NCBI GenBank assembly: GCA_025024175.1
Contig: QCXZ01000075.1
Span: 2,852,001 to 2,916,000 of the forward strand
Direction of reading: 5' to 3'
DNA from: Rhyzopertha dominica
Taxonomy: Eukaryota > Arthropoda > Insecta > Coleoptera > Bostrichidae
Length of the DNA: 64,000 nt
Positions 11,818 to 28,982 of the stretch are shown here, piece by piece (position 1 is the first letter of the stretch; each line of letters begins with the position of its first letter). The position numbers and the translations under genes are program-made. The notes under the pieces were generated by a model, which made no database searches, was not told the DNA's origin, and worked only from the letters and a program-made list of their open reading frames with translations.

Positions 11818-13568
11818 GTAATATGCTACTGTATCTTTTAGATGTTCAGTGTTTTACAGTTCTCTTAGAAGTTGTGTAGAAGGTTTTGCACTTTTGTTTG
11901 CAAGTGGGTTTTTTTTATTCGGAATGTTAATTCATTGAAGCATGACAAGAATTATTCAAGATTTTTGCCCTCAGCAGAAAAAATTATTAAACATTCAACA
12001 GATGTAGCAAATGTTATACTGTTTATGTTGATTGGAATTGTGTTCAGATTATGTGTTACCTTTCATATGTTTTTGGGATTTAGACCCGGTTACACAATAC
12101 AATACTATCTATTTAACACTGGATTAAATTTAGCCTGGCTTTCTACAACCGGGCCCAAACAAGGACTAAATTTGGTGCATTGTATGAAAGTGGCAACATT
12201 AGTTTCAAATCGTCATTATACAAAATACATAATACGAAAAACATGCATTTATAGTGTATCTAAATGCAGTTTGTATCCATTGCACTGNTCATGTGNTTTG
12301 CTGGTTATGTTTCAGAAATCTCAACGCCCAACATTAACTACGCTGGATTAATATCATTGTCGTCATCGATATCCAGTCCACCAACGCATGCAGTTATAGC
12401 GTGTGGCAGCATGACATTTTTTTATTTTANATTTACGTTTTAAACGACCACCAGTTGTATATATTTTTAATTTTATTAGATCTGATTTTTATTCCCTCCA
12501 AAAAGAGAGTCTATTTTGTATGCACTCTCTCATTTTTGACATAGATACCTGGTTGTATTTTTATGTTATTTCTTTAATAACATTCCAAGGTACAACGATT
12601 ACTTTACTCATGTTTGGTAGTGATTTTTGACATTGTATATAGAATTTTGATATTAGCATATTTTGTATACTAACTTATACAAGCAATGGCCCTTTTGTAC
12701 GTAGAGAAAAACATCAGGGCGGTTTCTCTTCTCTATTTTAAGCTAAAATTAACTCTGTGCTTAAAATCAAAACTAATCACATTGTCATGGTTACAGGGTT
12801 AATTTTAGCTAACATCAACTTTAACGAAGAAAAGAGTAATCGGCCCATCGAGATTATTTATCTATCTGGCAGCTATTTTTGATTATATTTGATTGATATT
12901 ATCAAGCAATGTATGTTTATTGTGAATAACTTTTTGGCGTAAACAATTTGTAATAACATATCAGTCATAAATACAATAGACACAATAAGAAAATCTTTTT
13001 TTTGACTTATTAATGGTAATGCCTTTCTTTTTCCCCTGCATAGCTTCTAAAACATTTACCACGTTATTATTATTAGTACCCGGGCGTTAGATCTTTTAAA
13101 TACTGTCTGTGTATTCACTGTTATTCACAGGCGTACTACAAAAAAAGTTGGGGGGGGATAGAAAGTTACAAACCCTCTGATATTCATTTATTTTTATAGT
13201 AATGTTAACAATAATTTAGGGCTACACTTAGATGTAAATACTACAAACACGTACCAAATTTCAACTTGATACCTCCAGAATTGCGGATTATATCGTAAAA
13301 AAAAACTACTTTTAAAGTTCACTTTGACACCCTTTAAAACAATAATTTCTGTTTGTGCCAACCTGTTGGAGTGTAAAATAATTTTGCAATTTTTGAAAAT
13401 GGGTAACAAAATAACAGTGTAAACTATACAATATTGAACGACATTGATTTTAATTAATCATCTCAGTGCTGCAGTTAACGACATTAAAGCATTACATGGT
13501 GTCAGGTTCAAGTAATAGTACGATTCAGTTAGTCATGGAGGGAAACGAACAAAAATTGTCCTCCTAAA
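11818..13568 (+). other. Probable 3' UTR and spacer after lachesin-like gene
   Basis: No gene was recognised. The first several hundred bases are presumably 3' UTR, but I could not place a clear AATAAA. Three ambiguous bases (12288, 12295, 12430) fall here. Confidence 0.35.
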
Positions 13569-13570
13569 TA

Positions 13571-13931
13571 CAGGGCTTCTATAAATGATTCATGCAACAC
13601 AAGCAGCGTTGATTTCTGAATTATTTGTGCCACCTTTTTATAACTGATGCCAAGCTACAAAATGCGTGGCGATAGTATTGAAGGTTGCAGAATATGTCAC
13701 ACTACAGCTCCGAAATGTGAGCTTTCTCCAAGCTTAAAGTCAGTTATCCCGCAAAACACGACAGAATATGTTGAAAATACACACTCCCAGGCGTTTTCTC
13801 ATATTAAAATATATTTAATAATTCAAAAATCGACAAATGACAAGTATATGTTACTTTTCTGAGAGGCAGCAAATTGATTTAATCGATAATTTCGAGCGCC
13901 CTGGATGCATGAATCATTTATAGAAACCCTG
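13571..13931. mobile_element. 361-bp nonautonomous TIR element (MITE) with TA duplication
   Basis: The left end CAGGGCTTCTATAAATGATT is matched at the right by its inverse (about 26 bp, one mismatch). TA dinucleotides flank both ends (13569-13570, 13932-13933). Short length, no coding capacity and TA target duplication fit a Tc1/mariner-mobilised MITE. It lies in the spacer between the lachesin-like gene and N-myristoyltransferase. Confidence 0.8.
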
Positions 13932-14529
13932 TATAACGATCTGTTTCCAATTCATTATATAGAGGAAACATTTTGGCAACTTCATCAAATTTAATTCCGG
14001 ATAAATTTATGGTCACATTTTTCATCAACAAACAGTGAATAATTTCTTTCATCCGAAACAAACGACTTGCAGATGGTAAGTTTTAAGCTGGCTAATTTTA
14101 GGGTGATATTATATTCATACTTTAAAATGAGCCTGGTAACACTAAATTTTAAAGGAGATTTTCCTCATATACTTGCTGCAAACCATTTTTTTTTCTTGAA
14201 AAGCATTTCTAGGTACATTTCAATACGTTTGTTAACGGTGTAATTGTCACAGTTGTAAAAATACCAAAAATTATACCCAAAAATCTATTTTTGGAAGCTA
14301 TAGGTAACAAAAAGCATTTTCATAATTGCGAAGCAACTTTTACCTTGTTATAAACTTATAATTTCAAAGCTTGGTCAGGAAGAAAAAGAATTTGATTTAT
14401 AAATTTTTTTTCTGATTTATTGCTCCAAAAGTGACATAATTGATGACAGTTTCAACGTCAACTGATAAAACTGACAGAAGAGGTGACAGTCTGAATCTGA
14501 CAGTGACAGCTGATGATTAGCAGTTCGTG

Positions 14530-19673
<5,144 letters not shown>

Positions 19674-20034
19674 ATAATGTCGTGGCCATCGGTAATTTAA
19701 TTTCTAATGCTGTTTTTTATGCTTGAGTAGCGGTTGTAAAAGGTTTCTTTAGGTATTGGTCCGTTAGGTCAATGGCAGGTTTTATTCTACACGTTGATTG
19801 GCGTTCACCTAACGTACAGGGTGTTCTTGAAGTATAGTGCAAAGATTGGAGTTTTCCAATTTCACACATTGTAATTGCATCTGGGATGTGATGTGTGTAA
19901 TGAAATTGTGTATATATATCTAGCCAAAAGGCTTTTTATTTGTTTTTTGTAGTTGTATTATAATTTAGTGCTTATCTCCACTTTCGAATATTGGTAAATG
20001 CCATTGGGATCAAGTCTGTACAGATTACACTTCA

Positions 20035-20040
20035 AATAAA
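20035..20040 (+). terminator. Candidate poly(A) signal for Nmt
   Basis: AATAAA about 360 nt after the stop codon, the first good match downstream of the gene. Confidence 0.5.
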
Positions 20041-20199
20041 CATTGATTTACATAATTTTAAGCCTATAATTGTACCTCAGACGAAATTAAGTAAAATAGA
20101 AAACTGATCCACTTTATTAAATACTAATTGGCAGAATGCTTTCAACTTAATTTTCTTAACTAAATTTGTCTTAAATCAAAATTTCTTTTCTTTTAATAA

Positions 20200-21250
20200 T
20201 CAAAATTTGTTCAAAATTCAGGATAAGCTATGGGTTCCTCCTTTAGCCCTCTTTTGGCAAAACTATTTATGGACAAACTTGAACAAGATTTTTTTAAGGA
20301 ATACATGTTTTCTGTCTAAGGTACATTTTTTGTTTTTTATGTAGATAATATTTTGTGCCTTTTTAAGGAAAACAAGTGCATCTCAATAATTTTCTTTCTT
20401 TTATTAATTCATTACATCCTTCTATAAATTTCAGTCATAAAAAGCAATAAACAACAGCATGTCTTTCCTGGATTTGTTAATTAAACGTAACAAATCATAT
20501 CCACACTTTGCTTTAGAAATTTACAGATAATATTATTTTTTATAATTATTCCATCCCTACAGACGTAAATTAACTGTCTTCCATTCTTTATTTAATATAC
20601 TTTTTAAAACACCTATTTCCTATATGGCTTTTGAAAAAGAAGTTATCTTAAATACTTAATAATATTTGAATTGTTTCAGATCAAAAAGAAAAGAATCGGC
20701 ATTCACTTAAGATTGTTGGTCTAGTTTCAGTAAATACTTCCAAATGATTTTTATCTTATGGAATTCTTCAACTGTATGTAGCTTAGGATCCCAGTTAGTC
20801 CACAACAAAGATAAAATTCGACGTTTAAATCTTTCTGGTATTTACAAATTCACTTGCAATGATTGTAATGCAATTTATGTGGGACAAACTAGGAGATCTT
20901 TGATGGTTAGAGCTAAGGAACAACTCAAACAATTTTAAAAATATAAGAACACTGATGTAGTTACGACAAATTTCTCTTTGGTCAACCATTTATGGCTTAA
21001 TAAGCATCCTACCAGTTTGGATAATGTAAAAATTAAACTGTTTAGAAATTTTAGAGATTTACAAAATTTTAAATAACCCAAGTGTTACAGTTTTAAATGA
21101 AATTCAAAAAGTCCATAGTTATTTTCTTTTTGACTTCCATCAAAATTATTTTCTGTTTCCCCATACTTAGTATTTTTGATGATAATTTTATAAGGCACCA
21201 ACGATGGCCATTTAAGGCCAAAAACACTCTGCCAATTAGTATTTAATATA
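20200..21250 (+). mobile_element. Decayed Penelope-like retroelement with GIY-YIG domain
   Basis: In order on the plus strand are GSSFSPLLAKLFMDKLE (Penelope-type reverse transcriptase, cf. GSPLSP..A..ME.LE), YVDNILCLF at the active site (YVDD with the second Asp lost) and VFPGFVN. An intact-looking GIY-YIG nuclease stretch then appears (GIYKFTCNDC, IYVGQTRRSL). The frame 20744-20938 holds the nuclease part; the rest is broken by stops. A trailing segment (LNEIQKVHSYFLFD) and a GATGGCCATTTAAGGCC motif near 21,205 fit the 3' end of such elements. Penelope-like elements are the only common animal retroelements that couple this RT with GIY-YIG. Confidence 0.85.
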
Positions 21251-21256
21251 GTGTTG

Positions 21257-22669
21257 CTGTTTTTTTTAAATTATCATGCCTAAATTTGCAGGTAGTTCTA
21301 AGTGAAGTGAAAAGAATTAATTAAAAAAATAATTTTGGGACAATATGAAAAAAATACTTCATAATAGCCATGGATACACATTATCAGAATTAATTAAAAG
21401 AAAGAGAGGCGAATTATTGTAAAACATGTTCTGTTTTGTAAAATATATTTTTAAATTTGCTGAAAATAATGATTATTGTAATATAGGGCCAGCTAATTTG
21501 TAAAACCCTCTATAAAAACATGTTTTTCGCATCGATCTCCTTTGAAACACCCTGTACTAATAACTAAGAATTAACGTTCAACAAGAAATGCAATACTTCC
21601 TTTCACCCTGTACTGCAAGTTTGCACTTCAAGTCACTTCACAGATTTTTCTAAACTAGGCCATATTATTGAATTTAGTTGTTGTACTAAATGAACACACC
21701 AAGGAAGATTTTCTGTGCATTATGTATGGTGGTTTTGTGTTGGCACCACCAGTATGGAAGGGTATATATAAGACAGATTTGCTATAGTCGTTTGTATGTG
21801 TTACATAAAGCAATTATTATGAAATTGTATTAGATTTAATAAATACGGATTACATTTCACTTTGTTTTTATTTTAAACGCTTCTTTTTCAGCTACATTCG
21901 AAATATAACAAGTTTTAACTAAAATTAGGTCATTTTAGATGGCATGATAAATGTTTTATTGTATTGATTGATGTAAACCTATTATTTATGTAAATCACAT
22001 CCTGCATTCCGACATTAAATTTTCGTGTCCTGCAAAAGACTTGTGCAGGAAGTCTAATGTCCTGCATTTTATAATTACTCACAAATCAGATCGGCGATTG
22101 ACAACAGAAATCCAAGTATTTGTATTCAATCTGAGATAAAAAGTTACGGTTTTGGACAACAACTATTATAGGTGTTAGCAGCCTCAGACAGCTCCAAAGC
22201 CCCTAGATTTATGAATATATAAGAACTAGACAGGTCATTCATGTCTCGTGAACATATGTGACTATATATCAATATAAAAATTGTGCATACATATAGTGCA
22301 GGCTCTAGCATGCGTTCTGCATGTGCAGTATTAATTATTATTAAGTTGGTGATTACAAGTTTAATGTTTTTTTTTATTCATGAACAAAAATGAAAGTCCT
22401 GCTTTTTGAAAGACGTGTCCCCCTTGCAACCCTAGAGTAAATACATCTCCTGCAGTACAAATCCTTTAAGTACATTTGCATAATATCAAATACTGCTAAG
22501 TGCTATTAATTTGCACTAGTTAATTGTTACTAAAAATTAAAATATAGGTCGAGCTGGCAACGTTGTGGTGCCTTCAATCAGCTGCTGTTACTTTGGTACT
22601 GTCATCTTGTCAATCTCTTGTCAAAATCTAAAGTGTTTGTTTACATTCTGGTGTGCTACATGTTCAAAA
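21257..22669. other. Spacer between Penelope relic and LPCAT3-like gene
   Basis: No gene was recognised. CACCCTGTA ends occur near 21,550 and 21,605 (possible transposon ends). A TATATAA about 95 nt upstream of an AATAAA near 21,840 could be an old LTR but is too weak to call. The repeated word TCCTGCA at 22.0-22.4 kb suggests another old repeat. The 3' end should hold the promoter of the next gene. Confidence 0.35.
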
Positions 22670-25600
22670 ATGGGTACAGACGGTTCTTGCGTAATTCTTT
22701 CATCATTAGCTGAAAAATTGGGAACCTCGGAACCAGCCTTGCGTCTGCTGTTATCGGTTGTAGGAGGCAAGTTCTGTTTCAGAGAAGTTTTTGTTATCTT
22801 TCTCCCTGTACAACATTCTTTCCCCGAAACCTTTGTACTTCCCTTTTATCTAAATGTTCTGTTTTTAGCTTATCCAATAGCGTTGGCCTATAGACAATGG
22901 ATTTATGGCAAGAATCAGCAGCTACAACACATCTTTTTTATATTATGCGGATTTGCATTAGGGTATTGGAATTATGGTCTGGATATATTACATCCAGCGT
23001 TCGCAGTATTTTTTACTTATTTAACACTGGCTATATTGGGTGGCACAAATGTAGCTGTAGCGATAACTTTTCTGTTTAACATGGCATATCTTTTGATAGG
23101 TGCGTTAATCGAAATTTATACTGGGAAAATTTTAATTGTCTGAATTTCAAGGCTATGTGTACACATCAACTGAAAACTATGATATTAATTGGACGATGCC
23201 CCACTGTGTCCTTGTCTTAAGGCTTATCGGTAAGTATTTTTCTCTAATTAATAGAATTTTGTGTGTTGGCACTTTGGTTACTAATCCAGTTCACGATTTT
23301 TCAGCAAAATATTCAATATTTATGTTCTAAATGTAATATGCCTTTCATCTGAGTTTTTCTGTTAAAAATTTGGCAAATCCCCAAAGACATTCTTCAAGCT
23401 AACGTCCCTGCTACTTTTATTTTATTTGTTTTTTTCACCTCTATTGTTAATTGTAATGGTATTTAGTGTATTTATTTTATTTTTATTTTCTATCTCGATG
23501 AAGTTCTTTAAAAAGAAATATTTTTTATTGTTGTTTTGAATATAGCTAGGAATGAAACAAAAAATATATCACATAATTAGCAAATAATAAAAGCGATAAT
23601 CATATAATTATTAATTAATTACAGTAGTTGTTCATAATGACACACCTCTTCAAATTTGATCTAGATACCTCAGGTCGCTCACGTTTTCTTCAAAAATAAA
23701 ATAATATGTTTTACGGCTCAGCTCGAAACAGCACTATCATTTTTTAAATAGAAAAGGTATCTTTTTATCTATGTTTAAGAAAACTATAATTCTGCTTAAA
23801 GAAACTGGGTCGTAACTACACAAAAAAATATACACATTAAGGATTTGGTCATCAAAGGTGTTAACAACATTTTTTTTGTATCTACAATGTTAAACGAGTT
23901 ATAGCGATTTGAAGAAACCTGATGATTTTGAGAAACCGATTATATAAAGATAGATCATTTTTTTTACATGACATCGAAGTCACAATAAAAACGTAATTAT
24001 GCAAAAATTTGCTACAAAAAATCAGAGTGTATGTTTTTTAGCCGTTCCGTCATATTCTAGGTGTTGCATACGATCTGTATGACGGTCGTCAACCTGTTGA
24101 AAAATTGTCGGAAGAAAACAAAAAGGTGGCCTTGACCACAGGTCCTTCTTTGCTTGAATTTTTCGGATTTACTTTTTTCCCCGGAAGCTTCATGGTTGGA
24201 CCTCAGTTTCCGTTGAAACGCTATAGAGATTTCGTTAGTGGTAAATACAGCGATGAGGTATTTTTTTTTGTCGTGATGTCTCTTAATATCTGAATTCGTA
24301 TTTTTATTCCAGAACCGTCCCAATGAAGCTCCGAAGAGCTGTGTCGAACCAGCCATCCGAAGATTACTTCTTGGTATTTTTTACTTGCTTGCGTTTCAAT
24401 TGCTGAGCTTTTTCGTTTCTGACAATTACATGGTCTCGGATGATATCAAGAATGTTTGTTTTTTCTTCAGATGTTTCTTGTTGGGCGTCTGGGGCAGGTA
24501 CACGTTGTATAAATACATGAGCTGCTGGTTACTGGCTGAAGGAGCATGTGTACTTTTTGGTAAGTATAAAATTTGTACAAGGGTTACTATTTATACAGGG
24601 TGTATCTAAAAAGTCTACACAAGCCTACCACATGTTTTTTGGACAAAAATAAGTCGATTTAAGGGGGTATTCTCATGTGAATGCATTACTTTTACTTTAA
24701 TATATAATAAATAAATTTAATTAATAAATTATATAAATATATAATTAGATAAATTTTTTAGGGATTTTATTTCATAAGACAATAAAATTCAATCATTCTA
24801 ATTTTTTTGTATGTCTTTATTTCTATCTTGAACTGTATAGAAAAATATCTTTTTTCTTATTTTACATTTTTATATATACATATATTTTTTAAATTAAATT
24901 AGACACCAAAAAAAAGCAGGTCACTGGTCATGTTAATAGTGGCTGTTCCTGTTGTCTCAAATAAACAAACCAAATGGATTATTGTTCAGTAGGTCTGTCG
25001 CTATCGTCCCTACCAAAATTAATCAATTTCATGGAAAAATAAAAAAATTGTGGACTTTAGAAAAAAAGTTGTGAAAATTTTGTTAAAAATCATTTAAAAA
25101 ATAAGAAAATATTTTCAAAAATAAGCAATTTTGGTACGGACGATAACTATTAATGAGTAGTAGAACATATATAAATTTCAAAGCAATCGGTTGAATAGTT
25201 TCTTTTTTAGGACCATGACAGTTTTAGAAAATAATGTTTCGAGAAAAATGTGTTTAAAGTTTCAAGAGCAGAATTTTCGTGGAAAATTTATACTTAGACT
25301 AAGACCAGTGAAAACAATAGAAAATATAGCAGCTGTAAACCTGGCGTGCGGCAGTCATTTGCTTAGAGCATATTCGGCATCTATGGCTCCGTTGCACATG
25401 GTGCGGTCAACAGGCAGTTGTCATAGAAACGTTTCTTTTTAACCGTGTGTTAACCAGGGTCTGGTTGATCACGCTTTGTGCAACTGGGCCTATGTGTTGT
25501 AACTTATTTAATACTAGGAATTTCGCTCTGAATTTTCACAGCATATTTTCGATAGGTTTTACTGTCGAGATATGAAAAAAAAGTAAAAATCGATTTTTCG

Positions 25601-27474
25601 AAATGGTCACATGATAATACCCCTTTAACCAAACTTCTTGTAGTTGAAAAGTTAATAGTAACAAAGATACAGGGTGTTGAAGTTAAATTTTGTTTTTGAT
25701 ATTTTACTATAACTATTGAAAAAATTTAAATATTTTTGGTATTCAAATCTTTTGATAGATTGACTGATATTTGCTTTGCCAAAGTAGGCCTTGGATTTTG
25801 TATGAGCAAGGTCATTTTTGCTGAAAATATGCAGATTGTCAAGCCCTACAGTTAAAAAAAAACCCGACCCAAAACACACAATTAATAAACTTTTTTTAGG
25901 GTGACCCGAGACAAATGGTTCACACTGTAGAAAACCAAGCATTTACGGGGCTATATTTATATGAAAAAAATCTTATTTTTAGTCATAGAATTCAGGGACA
26001 TTCGTGACACCATGTATAATATAATTTACACCCAAAATCTTTATGCTATATTGAAATATGTACAGTTGCAGTTCATTAGCAGCATGTTTTGTATTCAGGT
26101 CTGACACACAACGGGCAGGATGAAAATGGGGTCATCCGTTGGAACGGCTTGGCCAACATCGACCTGTGGAGATTGGAAACGGCGACGGAGTTCAATCATT
26201 ACATACAATCCTTCAATATTAACACAAACCACTGGGTTGCTCAGTACATCTACAAGAGACTGAAGTTCCTAGGCAATCGCTACGTTAGCCAGTTTATGGC
26301 TTTGCTCTTTTTGGCAATTTGGCATGGTTTCCATACTGGATATTTTGTGTGCTTCTTGTTCGAGTTTCTGGTCATGTATATGGAGAAAGAGGTAAGTTCA
26401 TTGCATTTTTTATATTCAAAAATTGTTTGGATTTACGATGGTTCCATGATAAACAAAAGATTCATTTTGTTAATTTTTCGTCTTTTAGTTCTTTGAAAAC
26501 AAAAATTATGAAATACTGATTTAAAGAATTCCATAAGGTGATTTATGCATCGAGTTACAATTTGTAATTAATACAACTGTCTAAAATTATGCAGTGTGTG
26601 CCACATAAAATGGGACGGACTATAGTTCTATAGTTCTCGAAAGGCATTAACTATTCTGTTTCATATATCAGCTGCCATAGTAGAAGGGGTGAAATAAACT
26701 TTGCTTTTTACAAAACCCCACAAAAAATAATCATAACTTGTTAAATCTTGGGATTTATCTGTGTAGTAGTCAAGTATTTTAATATATTAAAATATTTAAT
26801 AACTATATCAAAGCTAATTTCTTCTTACTTTCTGTGTTTTAAGATTTTTCTAATATATTGTAAACGAAAAAATTTTCAAAGCGTAAAGAACACATGTATG
26901 ATTAACAAAGTGACTGTAAATTCAAAAATGCAAAAACAAAGTGAGTTGGCGCAACTTTTATTTGAAACATTGAAAAAATTTCTATACTAACAACTATAGT
27001 CCGTCCCATTTTAGGTGCCACATTCTGTATATTGTATTTTTTTTGTGAATGGACATAAGTTGAATGATAATTTATACCTAATTTACTTGACAAATATTAA
27101 TTTTCTCTACTTCCTGATATCACAGGGGTTAATATTTTCTGTAAAAATCTAAATATCAAGAGAAAAATGTTTGTTAAGTAGAAACATTATTTTAGGCTGT
27201 ACCCATCATTAAGAAAAATGAAACAGCAATGAAAATACTATCGACAAGTCCAGTCGATAAAATCGTATATATCCTGCTCCGTCTTTACACCTTCATCTTC
27301 ATGGGTTGGTGTCTGCTGCCTTTCGCCCTTTTGACATCTGACAGGTACTGGAAGGCCTTCGCCAATTTCAATTACATGGGGTGGCTGTTCTTCGGGATGT
27401 ACCCCATAGTCTATGGGCCCATCTTGCGATACGCCCTGGGCAGAAAGAAGAAAAGAGAAGAGAAGCAGGAATAG
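22670..27474 (+). CDS. LPCAT3: MBOAT lysophospholipid acyltransferase 5 (LPCAT3, nessy type)
   Basis: This enzyme re-acylates lysophospholipids (lysophosphatidylcholine and related) with polyunsaturated acyl-CoA in the endoplasmic reticulum membrane. There are seven exons: 22670-22766, 22869-23099, 23152-23229, 24061-24257, 24313-24559, 26099-26391 and 27196-27474. They total 1,422 nt (473 residues), near the family length, with consistent phases. Conserved stretches include NYDINWTMPHCVLVL, PSLLEFFGFTFFPG, VGPQFPL and FNINTNHWVAQYIYKRLKFL. The MBOAT catalytic histidine is in LAIWHGFHTGY (residue about 359). The many hydrophobic segments fit a polytopic protein, and the tail GRKKKREEKQE is basic as in ER-retained relatives. 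Intron 1 has a GC donor and is 102 nt without an in-frame stop, so retention would add 34 residues; homology favours removal. Intron 2 is 52 nt. The start is the first Met before the conserved EPALRLLLS. Confidence 0.95.
24663..25624. mobile_element. TTAA-flanked nonautonomous element (piggyBac-like MITE)
   Basis: The left end GGGGGTATTCTCATGTGA is inversely matched at the right end (TCACATGATAATACCCC). TTAA abuts the left end (24659-24662) and the right end (25625-25628), the target duplication used by piggyBac elements. About 960 bp with no transposase coding. It lies in intron 5 of the LPCAT3-like gene and interrupts an older repeat whose TACAGGGTG-type end is near 24,596. Confidence 0.7.
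26592..27027. mobile_element. 436-bp TIR element (MITE) in LPCAT3 intron 6
   Basis: The left end CAGTGTGTGCCACATAAAAT, then GGGACGGACTATAGTT, is repeated in inverse form at the right end with few mismatches (TIR about 36 bp). TA follows the right end; the left TA is displaced by one base. No coding capacity. Confidence 0.75.
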
Positions 27475-27702
27475 TGATTTTTTTAGTTTTTTTTAGTCAA
27501 GCTCAATTGTCACTGCAGGGTTTTTTGCAGTTATATTAAAAGGCCCGAGTCAATGTTGTGATGTCTATTGCTGGCACAAAACACGAGCCCGTGCATTTTG
27601 CAGGCACTTTTACAGTATATTCACTTTCTAGTTGGTTTTGTATATGTTGTTGTTTATAGAAAATATAAATTTGCGGCAGAGAAACGTGTTTTCTTTTTGC
27701 TT

Positions 27703-27708
27703 AATAAA
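27703..27708 (+). terminator. Candidate poly(A) signal for LPCAT3-like gene
   Basis: AATAAA about 230 nt after the stop codon. Confidence 0.5.
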
Positions 27709-28982
27709 TCTTGCAGCTGTTCCAGTCAGATAAAACAAGAGAGTATTAATGAAATTATGACCTTTACAGGTAAGTTAATGATTTGATATTTTTTTACTGG
27801 GTATAATTCATTCTAAAATATAAAGTTTTGTAGCATTATGTGGGAAACATTTTATATTAATTATTTTGTTAACAGGTTGAGATAAATAAATTTATTAAAA
27901 CTTGCATCTAGCTTAATTTTTCGACACTAAATCTACAGGTGCTCTAAAAAATTGTGTACCTTAATTATGATTACAGACTAATTGACTAAAAAAGGTGTTA
28001 AATTTAATAGACAAGTTAAAATTTTATTTGGTTAAATAAATGAATATGAATATGATTTACAGGCACTCTCTTACAGATTAACTAAAAGTAATAGTTATTT
28101 ACTTAATAAATCCACTAAGGATATCGAAGAACCTATTTGGTAGCAGCCTTATTCCTGCGAGAGAATTCAACTTCAAACGGATTGCCAGTAGGTGCTAAAA
28201 GGCAATGTGACAGTATTTGTTGTTTATTGAGTAAACATCAGGTTTTATTTCTATTTCAAGTAATAAAACTGCAAATAACAACCATTCCAAATCCGAAATC
28301 GTTTTGACTTAAAAAAAATAATGAATTCTTAAGCCATCTTTTCCCTAAGATGCTGTGTAAAAATCATATACCTGTAAAATGCAGTCAGATTTGGACCCTC
28401 TGTAAAAGAAAACAATTTTTTTAGCATGAAATATCAGAAAAATAATTATTCTGAGTTTAGTTATCACAGCAATTTTGTTTGACGAATGCAGTATTTGCTA
28501 CAACGATCAAAGTTATTTATTATATTTTCAGTACCATCAACTAACATCTCTTTTAAAAAATGACACATTTAATCCAGTTAATTTAGTAATAAAAATACAA
28601 AAAACAATCCACAAAAGTATTACAGTTGCAATCCACAGTGTTGTTCAAAATTTCAACCAATTTTAGAAATTCCACAGTAGTTAGCAAGCCTGTTTGGAAG
28701 TACCATTTGAACTAAAATGAAGGCTTATTTTATCTACTACATTGATGTTTCAAATGACGTACCTATAACCTATTTATATGTTTATATGTGTACTGAAACA
28801 CCAAACAAAACCACCATTATTTTAATAATTTTATAAGGCGATACAGTACAATACCATTAATAAGTGGTTAAGTATAAACTACATCCTCATTAATAGAGTA
28901 GGTAAGTATACTTTTTTTTGCTATTTGTAAGTATAGAATAACAAACATAAGTAGTTTTTCAGTGGTCAATTCTTGGTAAAAC
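27709..28982. other. Spacer upstream of zinc-finger gene
   Basis: AT-rich, with no gene, repeat ends or RNA recognised. It should contain the promoter and 5' UTR of the following zinc-finger gene. Confidence 0.4.

Noticed and set aside
11872..12351. 159-residue open frame after the lachesin-like gene
   Set aside because: It contains ambiguous bases and no recognisable motif, and lies in the expected 3' UTR.
21740..21850. Solo LTR (TATATAA followed by AATAAA)
   Set aside because: No TG...CA boundaries, target duplication or second copy could be seen in the window.
22565..22669. Upstream in-frame extension of the LPCAT3-like protein
   Set aside because: The frame is open from 22,565, but the Met at 22,670 directly precedes the conserved start region, and the extension shows no family similarity.
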